This document shows, piece by piece, positions 55,848-63,613 of a stretch of 64,000 bases of DNA (its first letter is position 1; the number at the start of each line of letters is the position of its first letter). The notes beneath the pieces are model-generated. The model did not search any database, was not told the DNA's origin, and was given only the letters and a program-made list of their open reading frames with translations. The stretch is taken from NCBI GenBank assembly GCA_017651185.1, contig JAGCDJ010000017.1, positions 1 through 64,000 on the forward strand, written 5' to 3'. The stretch is from Bacteroidales bacterium. Lineage in GTDB: Bacteria; Bacteroidota; Bacteroidia; Bacteroidales; ML635J-15. A program made the position numbers and the translations under genes.

Positions 55848-56009
55848 GTCTGCAAATTTAAAAATAGTTTCTTTTTTTCAGTTATCCTTAACACATTTTT
55901 AACTTAAAATGGCTTTTTTGTGGTATTTCGACCTTTTATAACACAAAGTTGTTAAAAAAATGCTTTTCTCGGTTTTAGTCTGTTTGTGGCAATGGACTAT
56001 ATTCGCAAT

Positions 56010-57665
56010 ATGAAAAATAAAGTAGGCATATTGTTGCTTGGGATGCTGGTGTGGACGATGTCGTCAATGGCGCAGATTGAGTCGTCGATACCATCCGACA
56101 AGCCCAAACTCGTGATTGGAATAGTGGTAGAGCAGATGCGTCAGGACTACATTGACCGTTTCTGGGAGAATTTTGGAAACAAGGGATTCAAGAAACTTGC
56201 TGTGAACGGAAGCTACTGTGTGAATGCCAACCTCAACTATGCGCTTACACAGACCGCACCTGGTTACGCGACAATTGTAACTGGCGCAGAACCATGCAGT
56301 CACGGCATTGTGTCAAACTATTGGTTTAACAAGTTGACTGGAGAAAAAATCGACTGCATATATTCCGAAAAGAAGGAAACTGCCGTTGGTGGCTCCAAAG
56401 ATGCCGACGGTCGTGTGTCGCCAATGAATATGCTTTCGACCACTTTCAGTGACGAGGCAAAGTTGTTCAACCGTGGCAAATCGAAAGTTATAAGCATGTC
56501 GCTGTCGAAATATGCTGCAGTGCTTTCGGGCGGTTATGCTGCCGACGCTGCCTACTGGTTCGACCAAGTGTCGGGAGAATGGATGACATCTACCTATTAC
56601 ACAAGTACTTTGCCCAAGTGGGTTGTTGATGTGAACAATAAGAAAATGCCAGATGAATATTTGGGCAGGCAGTGGGAACCAATGCTTCCGCTCGAGAAAT
56701 ATAACGAAGTGCTTTCAGATTCAAGCAAGTACGAATTTGGAATAGATGGCATGTACAAGACTTTTCCGTACAACTATCAGAACATTACGAAGACGGTTCG
56801 AAGCTATAAGTTGCTGACAATGATACCCGAAGGTAATACTTTGCTGAACGACCTTGCTGTTGCTGCATTGTATGGCGAGGATTTGGGCAAGGATGAGTTT
56901 ACCGATTTTTTGTTCATCAACTATTCTGTGCCAGAGGAAGTTGGCAAGTTGTACGGACCGCAGTCGATTGAGGTACAGGATTTGTTTTTGCGTTTGGACA
57001 AGGATTTGGAGCATCTTATTGATGTGGTTGAGGATTTGGTTGGCAAGAACAATTGTCTGATTTATCTTACATCCAATCATGGAGTTTCGGAAATGCCACA
57101 GTACCTGCAAGACCAGAAAATGCCAGCTGGCAACTTCAAGCAGTACTATATGTTGGCGCTTGTAAAATCTTATTTGAAAGCATTGTACGGTGATGGTGAC
57201 TGGATTCTTGATTTCAATAATTCTCAGATTTATTTGAACAGGTCGCTGATAGAGGATTCGCAGATCTCGCTCAACGAAATTCGAGAAAAGATTATCGACT
57301 TCATAATGAACTCGGCGGGTCTTGCCAATGCTATTGGTGCCAACCAATTCCAGAACATTGTGTTTGCCGAGGGCATGCCTGTGAAAATGCAGAACTCGTA
57401 CAATCAGAAGCGTTCGGGCGACATTATGATTGCGTTGAAACCTGGCTGGATAGAGGATATACCATATTGCACCGACCACAATTCTGGTTACTCCTGCAAT
57501 ACTCATGTCCCGCTTATATGGTACGGCTGGAAGGTGAAGAAGCAGAAGGTTTTCTCGCAGATAAATATTACCGACATAGCACCGACTGTTTCAACTGCGC
57601 TCGGCACACCGCCACCGCCAATAGTTAGCGGTAAGGTTCTGGAGAATATATTTCTGAACAAGTAG
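56010..57665 (+). CDS. PafA-like alkaline phosphatase homologue with degraded active site
   Basis: 551 residues from ATG 56010 (in-frame GTG 55986 and ATG 55992 add a poorer N-terminus). A signal peptide (1-20) ends SMAQ. The fold and motifs follow PafA-type phosphatases: KLVIGIVVEQMRQDYIDRF, ALTQTAPGYATIVTG with the nucleophile Thr82, and the final CNTHVPLIWYG. Compared with the family, the metal ligand Asp of VVDQM is Glu41, the DYxxH motif reads NYSVP (304-308), TADHG reads TSNHG (Asn356), and the K-D-R substrate pair is S-K-Y (about 166-168). Three ligands (Thr82, His357, His499) remain. It is thus likely an inactive or altered enzyme, exported to the periplasm or surface. Confidence 0.82.
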   Translation: MKNKVGILLLGMLVWTMSSMAQIESSIPSDKPKLVIGIVVEQMRQDYIDRFWENFGNKGFKKLAVNGSYCVNANLNYALTQTAPGYATIVTGAEPCSHGIVSNYWFNKLTGEKIDCIYSEKKETAVGGSKDADGRVSPMNMLSTTFSDEAKLFNRGKSKVISMSLSKYAAVLSGGYAADAAYWFDQVSGEWMTSTYYTSTLPKWVVDVNNKKMPDEYLGRQWEPMLPLEKYNEVLSDSSKYEFGIDGMYKTFPYNYQNITKTVRSYKLLTMIPEGNTLLNDLAVAALYGEDLGKDEFTDFLFINYSVPEEVGKLYGPQSIEVQDLFLRLDKDLEHLIDVVEDLVGKNNCLIYLTSNHGVSEMPQYLQDQKMPAGNFKQYYMLALVKSYLKALYGDGDWILDFNNSQIYLNRSLIEDSQISLNEIREKIIDFIMNSAGLANAIGANQFQNIVFAEGMPVKMQNSYNQKRSGDIMIALKPGWIEDIPYCTDHNSGYSCNTHVPLIWYGWKVKKQKVFSQINITDIAPTVSTALGTPPPPIVSGKVLENIFLNK

Positions 57666-57767
57666 GGAAATACCTTAATGTAAGCACTCTAACTGTTTGT
57701 TAGTTAGGGAGTCTTTCGTTTGCTTATTGGTAATTTTTCACTTCTCTAAAGAATAATTTTTGATATT

Positions 57768-57792
57768 TTTTCACTTTTCAAAAAGTGAATTT
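57768..57792 (+). terminator. Terminator of the phosphatase-like gene
   Basis: TTCACTTTT pairs with AAAAGTGAA (about 57770-57789), followed by six T. Two other copies of the CACTT/AAGTG motif lie within 60 bases (57738-57745 and 57808-57822). Confidence 0.6.
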
Positions 57793-57843
57793 TTTGTTTG
57801 TTTTCGCTTTTGTAAAAGTGAAAAATTAAAGAGTGTTTGAGTT

Positions 57844-58956
57844 TTACATAGCAAGCCAAATTCCGAAGAACCTGTCATATACTGAATATTTGCCGTTGTC
57901 CTCGTATATGAATTCGTTTTCAACCAAGGTTTTTACGGCATTTCTTACACTGCTGCCAGCGCCAAGATTGTATTTGGCAATGAAATCGTGGCTTGAAGGT
58001 TCCGAAATAACTCGTTCTTTTGCAATGGCTTTAAGTAGATTTAGTTGGTTTGTTGTGAATAATCTACAGTAATTCTGATAATTAAATGAGTTTTCTTCAA
58101 CCAAAACACGTATTGCTTTTTGGATTTCCTCGATTGTGATTGTAGAAGTTCCCCATTCGTATAAACGGTTTGCTACGGATTGTATATACCAAGTGTGTGC
58201 AAACAGGGATTCGTACAGGAAATGAAAAGCCTCTTGTGTTAATTTTTGCTTGTGGTTTTCAAAATGTTTTCTGCAAAAATCGTAATAGGAATCTTCTGGA
58301 ATGACGTCTATTTGCATAGTCTGTGCGCTCTGGTAGAAAGCCCTTTTTGCCGACGAAAACATATCCATTATTATATGCTTCTGACTTCCGGAAAATATAA
58401 AATGTACGTTTCTAAGGTGCTGAATATAACTGCGTAATATTTCTTCAACATTTGTCTCAGGATATTTTTTTATCTGCTGGAATTCGTCTAACGCCACATA
58501 TACGGGTTTGTTAGAGTTTTCCATGTAGGCAAATATTTGCGACAAAGAGGATTCCGATTCTCCGACCATATTTACACCTATTTCGGGAACACCAGTGATG
58601 GCATCGGCTGTAAACGAAAATCTTAGCGATTGCAATGCTTTCATAAGCCTTTCGCGAGCAGATGCTGAACCACAATTCCCCATAATTGCTTTTCCTAGAC
58701 ATTCCACAAAATCGCGCATATTCATTGTGCGGTACAAATCGACATAAATGCAATAGGCTTCGCCTATCTTGATTTCCGAAAACAGATGCTTGACCAGACC
58801 TGTTTTGCCAATTCGACGCGGACTTATCAGTACGACATTGCGTTCGTTGTATAGTGCCGAACTAAGTTTTTTGGTTTCGTTTTCCCTGTCGCAGAAGTAT
58901 TCTTTTGAAACATATCCGCTGGTTAGAAACGGGTTATTAGGTGTGTTCTTTGCCAT
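57844..58956 (-). CDS. AAA ATPase with C-terminal winged-helix (ATPase_2 type)
   Basis: 370 residues. Walker A is SPRRIGKTGLV (45-55), Walker B PVYVALDEFQQ (near 155-165), and a sensor strand HFIFSGSQKHI follows. A helical and winged-helix part (about 255-370, ending YSVYDRFFGIWL) lacks the nuclease-like tail of the 2263 gene. It shares the opening phrase GYVSKEYFCDR with the ATPase at 60365. Its leader has a 14-bp tandem repeat (58990-59017). No function is established for the family in bacteria. Confidence 0.82.
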   Translation of the reverse strand: MAKNTPNNPFLTSGYVSKEYFCDRENETKKLSSALYNERNVVLISPRRIGKTGLVKHLFSEIKIGEAYCIYVDLYRTMNMRDFVECLGKAIMGNCGSASARERLMKALQSLRFSFTADAITGVPEIGVNMVGESESSLSQIFAYMENSNKPVYVALDEFQQIKKYPETNVEEILRSYIQHLRNVHFIFSGSQKHIIMDMFSSAKRAFYQSAQTMQIDVIPEDSYYDFCRKHFENHKQKLTQEAFHFLYESLFAHTWYIQSVANRLYEWGTSTITIEEIQKAIRVLVEENSFNYQNYCRLFTTNQLNLLKAIAKERVISEPSSHDFIAKYNLGAGSSVRNAVKTLVENEFIYEDNGKYSVYDRFFGIWLAM

Positions 58957-58978
58957 AGTATTTCTTTTTTATTTCTCA

Positions 58979-59033
58979 GAGCAATTTTATTGCGCCAACT
59001 TTCTTGCGCCAATTTTATTGCTCTGCAAAGGTA
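58979..59033 (-). promoter_or_regulatory. Promoter and leader with 14-bp tandem repeats, ATPase at 57844
   Basis: TACCTTTG (59026-59033, minus strand) with TTTG 18 bases upstream (59052-59055). The leader holds TTGCGCCAACTTTC (58990-59003) and TTGCGCCAATTTTA (59004-59017), flanked by partial copies in AGAGCAATTTTA and TTGCTCTG, an imperfect palindrome overall. Confidence 0.65.
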
Positions 59034-59080
59034 AATATTTTTTCTTATATGCAAAAAAATAATTGTCATTTGTAAAAAAG

Positions 59081-59112
59081 TTGATATAATTAACTATTAG
59101 TTTGTATATTTG
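59081..59112 (+). promoter_or_regulatory. Promoter of the unknown gene at 59134
   Basis: TTG (59081-59083), 21 bases, TATATTTG (59105-59112), about 17 bases before ATG 59134. Confidence 0.65.
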
Positions 59113-59133
59113 CAGTGAAAAAATCGTGTTAAA

Positions 59134-59910
59134 ATGAATAAAATTGCAAATGATAGTAATGCGTCCACTATTTCTTTTCCAACCATTTACCGACTAGCAC
59201 GTTACTCGCTTAGGAAAAAATGGTTTAAGTATCCAACAGGTTCGTATTTCACTGAGCCATATACATTTTTTCAAACAAAAGAGGAGGCTTTGGAGGTAAT
59301 TCAAAAAAATAGAGGGGTATGGGATGACTATTGTATTGTGTTAAGCGAGATTCCATTAGGCGTGCCAATGCGCGATGGGGACAGTTTTTCGGAACAGATT
59401 TTTCTTCCGGATGGCACTCTGTGGAGCGAGCGGAGGTATGCACAAGCAATGCCTTGGGAAATTCCTCATCAATACCAAGAAATAGAGTATGATAACTATA
59501 TTTACGGGAAATGCGCGTTTTATGGACGCAACCCTGAGGAGATTCGTTTCCATAGGGGCGACATTATAGAGATTTTTTGTTACGAGGGTTGCGAATTTAG
59601 GAGTGTTGGGCACATAGAACTGGCTATCGTGGTTAGTGAACCGCCAACAATAGGAGAGATGAATACTCGTATTGACAAGTATCTGCAAGAGGAAAAGCAC
59701 CTGACTGGCGATAGAGGCTTCGATATTGGCATTCATTTTAACGCTCGCGAAGATGCATACACTGTTATTCCTGCCTATTTGTCGCTAAATGAAGCACCTG
59801 ACAATCTTATTGACCACTGTCCAACACATTGTGCTTTCCCGCCTCACAAGAATGTATCATCGCGGATGAGAGCAAAATTGTTGAAACAATTGGAGCGGTG
59901 TGGAAAGTAA
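59134..59910 (+). CDS. Hypothetical protein between two AAA ATPases
   Basis: 258 residues, soluble, no signal peptide. It is rich in aromatic and acidic residues, with SRSM-type strands: TFFQTKEEALEVIQKNRGVWDDYC, then IEYDNYIYGKCAFYGRNPEEIRFHRGDIIEIF, and near the end EDAYTVIPAYLSL and a Cys/His cluster (CPTHCAFPPH, about 230-240). No family is recognised. It is transcribed divergently from the ATPase at 57844 and its 3' end faces a small ORF 11 bases away. Confidence 0.7.
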   Translation: MNKIANDSNASTISFPTIYRLARYSLRKKWFKYPTGSYFTEPYTFFQTKEEALEVIQKNRGVWDDYCIVLSEIPLGVPMRDGDSFSEQIFLPDGTLWSERRYAQAMPWEIPHQYQEIEYDNYIYGKCAFYGRNPEEIRFHRGDIIEIFCYEGCEFRSVGHIELAIVVSEPPTIGEMNTRIDKYLQEEKHLTGDRGFDIGIHFNAREDAYTVIPAYLSLNEAPDNLIDHCPTHCAFPPHKNVSSRMRAKLLKQLERCGK

Positions 59911-59921
59911 GAACATCTGTT

Positions 59922-60062
59922 TCAATCAATAGGCAAAATTTTTCCGAATTCTCCCCAAACAGGATGTTGACGATACTGCTCCACCAACTGCGGTGGTACA
60001 TACAAGCAGCAGTTTTCGTTTTTTTGGGGGGCTGATTCGTAAATAATTGTGTTGTTTGCCAT
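59922..60062 (-). CDS. Putative small protein, 46 residues
   Basis: Starts MANNTIIYESAPQKNENCC and ends WGEFGKILPID. The start codon lies in an inverted repeat (CATTGTAA 60060-60067 / TTACAATG 60080-60087), and a weak TACCATTG box (60083-60090) is upstream. Its stop is 11 bases from the stop of the gene at 59134, a compact convergent arrangement that favours a real gene. The composition (charged, with Tyr, Pro and a Cys pair) is protein-like rather than random. No homologue is recognised. Confidence 0.45.
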   Translation of the reverse strand: MANNTIIYESAPQKNENCCLYVPPQLVEQYRQHPVWGEFGKILPID

Positions 60063-60155
60063 TGTAATAGTTTTTTTTGTTACAATGGTAATATATTTAA
60101 AAATGATGGGAAATTTAGGGAATGTGATTAGGGCTTGTAAAATGTCGGATAATCT

Positions 60156-60183
60156 GTAGGCTCGCAATGCATTGCGAGCCTAC
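60156..60183. repeat. 28-base perfect palindrome
   Basis: GTAGGCTCGCAATGCATTGCGAGCCTAC reads the same on both strands over 28 bases; core CGCAATGCATTGCG. It is not followed by a T-run, so it is not a terminator. A related CGCAATGCATTACG core lies in the terminator at 6787-6814. Confidence 0.75.
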
Positions 60184-60272
60184 AAAGAATATCATTAATT
60201 ATCAATATGTTCAATGTCTAAGCACCACATTAAAATTCAATAATTTCCAAAAATCAAAATTGTGTGCGCATT

Positions 60273-60298
60273 GCAAATGCTGATATTCAAGCGTGTCG
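60273..60298. repeat. Dispersed 26-bp repeat, copy 1
   Basis: GCAAATGCTGATATTCAAGC plus GTGTCG. The same 26 bases, with one difference in copy 2, recur at 61616-61641 and 63345-63370. This copy is followed by GCAACCTTTAGCTCAC (60303-60318), shared with 37642-37657. The remainder of 60063-60364 holds no gene. Confidence 0.75.
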
Positions 60299-60364
60299 CA
60301 TTGCAACCTTTAGCTCACAGCCTAAGCAGTAAATCCGACACGACAGTTTTAGATTTTTTTCGTC

Positions 60365-61516
60365 CTAAAAATTATTTCTGATCCAAGCAGAGAAGAAGTA
60401 ATCATAGACACGATATGCGCCATTTTCCTGAGTAAGAATGTCTTCGTTGAGCAAGGCCTTTGTTGCCACTTGCACCGAACTTGCCGACAGTAGCCGATGT
60501 CTCTTTATGAAGGCACCTGATGTTATGGATTTCGCCTCTCCATCCTTGGCAACCGCCAACAACACTTGCTTTTGCTTGGCAGGAATCCTGTCCATAAGTC
60601 CGCGAAATGCCATATCCTGACTGTCAACAACATTGACAAACGCATACTCAATCATATCAACGCTACAATTTTCGCCTTTGGAAGTTAGCGCAAACAACTC
60701 GTTCATCATCATCTGCACATACCACGAAGTTCCATCAAACATATTGTAAACCTTTTCGACCACATCTTCGGATACTGACTTGTCGTAATTGCTGAATTTT
60801 TCTTGAGCAAACTTCAAGTACGACTGGTAGGGTATGGGGGTAAGTCCCATTGTTAGAACACTTTGGTAAAAAGGTTTGGCTGCCGACATAAACATTTTTG
60901 CCATAAGATGCCTCTTGCTTCCCGCAAATATGAACTGTGCATTTTTGCAATGCTGAATCTTTGTGCGCAACAATGCTTCGACTCTTTCGCCATCGGGGTA
61001 ATTTGCAATCTGTTGGAACTCATCAAAAGCAACTATACAGGGTTTGTCGGCAGAGTCTATGTACTCGAAAATCTCGTCGAGAGTAATGTCCGGCGAGGAA
61101 ACATCGCCAAGACTAAGGTCGAAAGTTGGCAATGCCGTAGCCACATCGAACGAAAAACCGACTTTCAGTGACCGCACAATTTGGGCAAACCTTTCCCTGA
61201 ATTTTACATCGCGTGTCTTCAACTGTTCGAAAATGCCCTTGCCCCAAATGTATATGAATTCGGCAAACGAACGGGTTCCGTATATGTCAATGAAAAAAGT
61301 GTAATATCTTGATTCAATTGCTGATTGGTTGAATGTATGCTCAATAAGTCCCGATTTCCCAATGCGGCGCTGTGATATTAATGCAACATTTCTTCCGTTT
61401 TCTATATGTTTTATCAGCGTATTTGTCTCTTCTACGCGGTCGCAGAAATACTCTTTTGAAACATATTTTCCAACAACAAACGGATTGTCAATCAATAATT
61501 TATGTTCGCTTTTCAT
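60365..61516 (-). CDS. AAA ATPase with C-terminal winged-helix (ATPase_2 type), second copy
   Basis: 383 residues. Walker A SQRRIGKSGLI (48-58), Walker B CIVAFDEFQQ (near 170), sensor strand QFIFAGSKRHL, and a C-terminal winged helix ending YRVYDYFFSAWI. It shares FVVGKYVSKEYFCDR with the neighbour at 57844, so the two are paralogues; overall similarity is moderate, pointing to an old duplication. A TATGTTTG box (61558-61565) and a 15-bp tandem repeat lie in front. Confidence 0.82.
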   Translation of the reverse strand: MKSEHKLLIDNPFVVGKYVSKEYFCDRVEETNTLIKHIENGRNVALISQRRIGKSGLIEHTFNQSAIESRYYTFFIDIYGTRSFAEFIYIWGKGIFEQLKTRDVKFRERFAQIVRSLKVGFSFDVATALPTFDLSLGDVSSPDITLDEIFEYIDSADKPCIVAFDEFQQIANYPDGERVEALLRTKIQHCKNAQFIFAGSKRHLMAKMFMSAAKPFYQSVLTMGLTPIPYQSYLKFAQEKFSNYDKSVSEDVVEKVYNMFDGTSWYVQMMMNELFALTSKGENCSVDMIEYAFVNVVDSQDMAFRGLMDRIPAKQKQVLLAVAKDGEAKSITSGAFIKRHRLLSASSVQVATKALLNEDILTQENGAYRVYDYFFSAWIRNNF

Positions 61517-61520
61517 ATAT

Positions 61521-61565
61521 TTATTGTATTTTCAATTATTGTATTTGCAATAAAACGCAAACATA
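61521..61565 (-). promoter_or_regulatory. Promoter and leader with 15-bp tandem repeat, ATPase at 60365
   Basis: TATGTTTG (61558-61565, minus strand) with TTG 18 bases upstream. The leader contains TTATTGTATTTTCAA (61521-61535) and TTATTGTATTTGCAA (61536-61550) in direct succession. Confidence 0.65.
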
Positions 61566-61615
61566 GTGTTTTTTTTACATATACAAGAAGAATTGTAAAA
61601 AAATATTAATGCATT

Positions 61616-61658
61616 GCAAATGCTGATATTCAAGTGTGTCGGATTATAAATCCGACAC
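61616..61658. repeat. Dispersed 26-bp repeat, copy 2, with hairpin
   Basis: 26-bp core at 61616-61641 (C to T at one position). It runs into a perfect stem GTGTCGGATT (61636-61645) / AATCCGACAC (61649-61658). Confidence 0.75.
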
Positions 61659-61695
61659 TACAATGTTATTTTAATTTCCTATTCCTATATTTTAT

Positions 61696-63240
61696 TTATC
61701 TCACCACCATCTTCAATTTCTCCCAAACCTTTACCATTGCCCATGTGTCAAGTTCGCAGTAGCGGAGTAGGGCTTCGCGACTGGCGGATGCTTCGTCGGG
61801 GGGCATGTCCTTTATGCGTGGGAAGATGGTCATGGCATCGCCTCCGTTCTGGCAACGCTCGTCAAGGTTGTGGTAGTTTAGGGCGGGGTCGTCGGGGAAA
61901 AGCGCCGGCAAAACACTCTTGATGCTGAACGATCCACCCATGGCTGGGACATAATAGTAACCGCTCTGGAATGGCGTAAGCAGGTCCTGTATGTGCTCGC
62001 GGATGTTCAGCAGATGTACTGCCAAATCGGGGAATAGCGTTGCCAACTCCTTGATACGCCCGCATTCGAAACCTTTGTTGTAGGCCAGTGTGCAGACATT
62101 CATAGGGATGTCGCGGCAAAGTTGTTCGGCAAGCGCCCGGCGTGGGTCGGTGCCATCGCTGGGAGCAAGGAATTCCTTGTGCTGATAGGGGGCATCGGCA
62201 CTTTCCTTTATATGTAGCGAGTACTGGAATGTAATCTGTTGGTATGGTCTCTGCCCGTCATATTGCGGAATCGTCTGCATTAGAGTCTCGAAATCGAGAA
62301 AATAAAGCGGATAACTAAGTTGTGATAGAAAGTTGCGTATGCCTTTAGTATCAATGTGTTCCGTTTTGTTTAGTGTGCATTCGACCTGCATTTGCTGTTT
62401 GTCGCTCAACTTTTGGTTGCGAACATCCTCAAACGACAGCCTTCCTGCATGATAGTGTTCCAGTTTTTGTGCAAAATTCATACGATATAGGTCGAAGACT
62501 GTCGGTTTGTCATCGGGCACGCCGTGCTGTCGTTTACAGTAGTCTAAGAAAGCGCACTCGTATGGTTTCGTGCAGTGTTCCGAAAGGTCATTGTCGGGTT
62601 CTTCATCCTTGTTGAGTAGTGCAATTGCTTTGTCGGCACGGTTTTCTACCATAACAAACTCCTTTTCGACCAATTCTTTCATGTCGATGATTACGAAAAG
62701 TCTGTGCAAGTCCAATTCGCCATGTCTCTCGTAGTCGCTGTTAATACAAACAAGGTAGGTGTTAATTACTTTGACACCGCACATTGTCAGCACCCATTTC
62801 TGATATGCAATGTCGGGAGCGTACTTTTCTAGTTTTGTTTCCTGTCCGTCGCATTCGGGGAAACTGGAACTTTTTACCTCGTAAATGTCCCAGCCGTCGC
62901 CATTTTTCCTTAGTATGTCAACGGCGCAGTAGTGCGATTCATGCAATTCGGTTTCGTATGTGAACGATGCCTCGCAGATATTTTCTATGCCTTCTTTCAT
63001 CCATTGGCGGGTCTGTTCGGTCATAGTTGCAAGGTCGAGGGAGCCATCGCTTTTTTCTGCGTGTGCTTCATTGAAATCGCCGAAACGTCGCATAGCAAGG
63101 TCGCCGACTTCGTTACCTTGTGCAAAGCGAGATTCTACTGCAGGGTCAACTGTTGCTTCGTTGGGTTTGTTCACCTTAAGCCAAAGCAGTTTGGGACATT
63201 GGCAGAAGGCAGTGTAACGTGATTTTGATAGTCCTTTCAT
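61696..63240 (-). CDS. DUF2779 family protein with RecB/Cas4-like nuclease domain
   Basis: 514 residues. The N-terminal part has PD-(D/E)XK-type residues Asp108 (CAVDIL), Glu121 and Lys123 (IYEVKSS). The cysteines FCQC (13, 15) and C223, C229 and C235 could bind an iron-sulfur cluster, as in Cas4/AddB proteins. The C-terminal DUF2779 part (about 300-514) carries LYFLDFETL with an acidic pair (about 316-318), similar to DEDD 3'-5' exonucleases. It is thus a probable nuclease acting on DNA or RNA. Proteins of this type occur near defence and mobile genes, but the role is unknown. No companion helicase lies nearby. Confidence 0.82.
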   Translation of the reverse strand: MKGLSKSRYTAFCQCPKLLWLKVNKPNEATVDPAVESRFAQGNEVGDLAMRRFGDFNEAHAEKSDGSLDLATMTEQTRQWMKEGIENICEASFTYETELHESHYCAVDILRKNGDGWDIYEVKSSSFPECDGQETKLEKYAPDIAYQKWVLTMCGVKVINTYLVCINSDYERHGELDLHRLFVIIDMKELVEKEFVMVENRADKAIALLNKDEEPDNDLSEHCTKPYECAFLDYCKRQHGVPDDKPTVFDLYRMNFAQKLEHYHAGRLSFEDVRNQKLSDKQQMQVECTLNKTEHIDTKGIRNFLSQLSYPLYFLDFETLMQTIPQYDGQRPYQQITFQYSLHIKESADAPYQHKEFLAPSDGTDPRRALAEQLCRDIPMNVCTLAYNKGFECGRIKELATLFPDLAVHLLNIREHIQDLLTPFQSGYYYVPAMGGSFSIKSVLPALFPDDPALNYHNLDERCQNGGDAMTIFPRIKDMPPDEASASREALLRYCELDTWAMVKVWEKLKMVVR

Positions 63241-63613
63241 GTTGGTATATGATTCAAAAAAACTTTTAATAGATGTTCAACTCACAAATATATTTAATTT
63301 TCTTCAAAAATTTCAGAAAAAGTTGAGAATTTGGGGGGAGGGAAGCAAATGCTGATATTCAAGCGTGTCGGTGTAAAAGTCCGATGGAACAAAGTAAGGT
63401 TTTACGGCTTTACAATAGTAGGGAAGGCTTGGCTAGCTGTCTTCCTGTCTTCCGGTCTTGCGGCCTTTTCGACATCCCGACCGCTAGACTGTTCGACTGC
63501 TAGACTTTTAGCATTTTCTCCTTTTCTTTTTCTTCTAAAAACTTTAACTTTTCTTTTGAAACATTGATAGATACAATGCGTTATTTTCGCAAAAGTTTTA
63601 TATCGGAATAGAT
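63241..63613. other. Repeat-bearing intergenic region before batD
   Basis: Contains copy 3 of the dispersed repeat and, at about 63480-63510, a duplicated GCTAGACT motif (TAGACTGTTCGACTGCTAGAC). A TATTTTCG box (63582-63589) is the probable batD promoter. The open frame 63331-63567 is made by the repeat and is not called. Confidence 0.5.
63345..63370. repeat. Dispersed 26-bp repeat, copy 3
   Basis: Identical to copy 1 over 26 bases; the flanking sequence (GGTGTAAAAGTCCGA) again has a GTCGG...CCGA pairing potential. Confidence 0.75.

Noticed and set aside
63331..63567. 78-codon open frame before batD
   Set aside because: Its first codons are translated dispersed repeat and the rest is low-grade repeat sequence.
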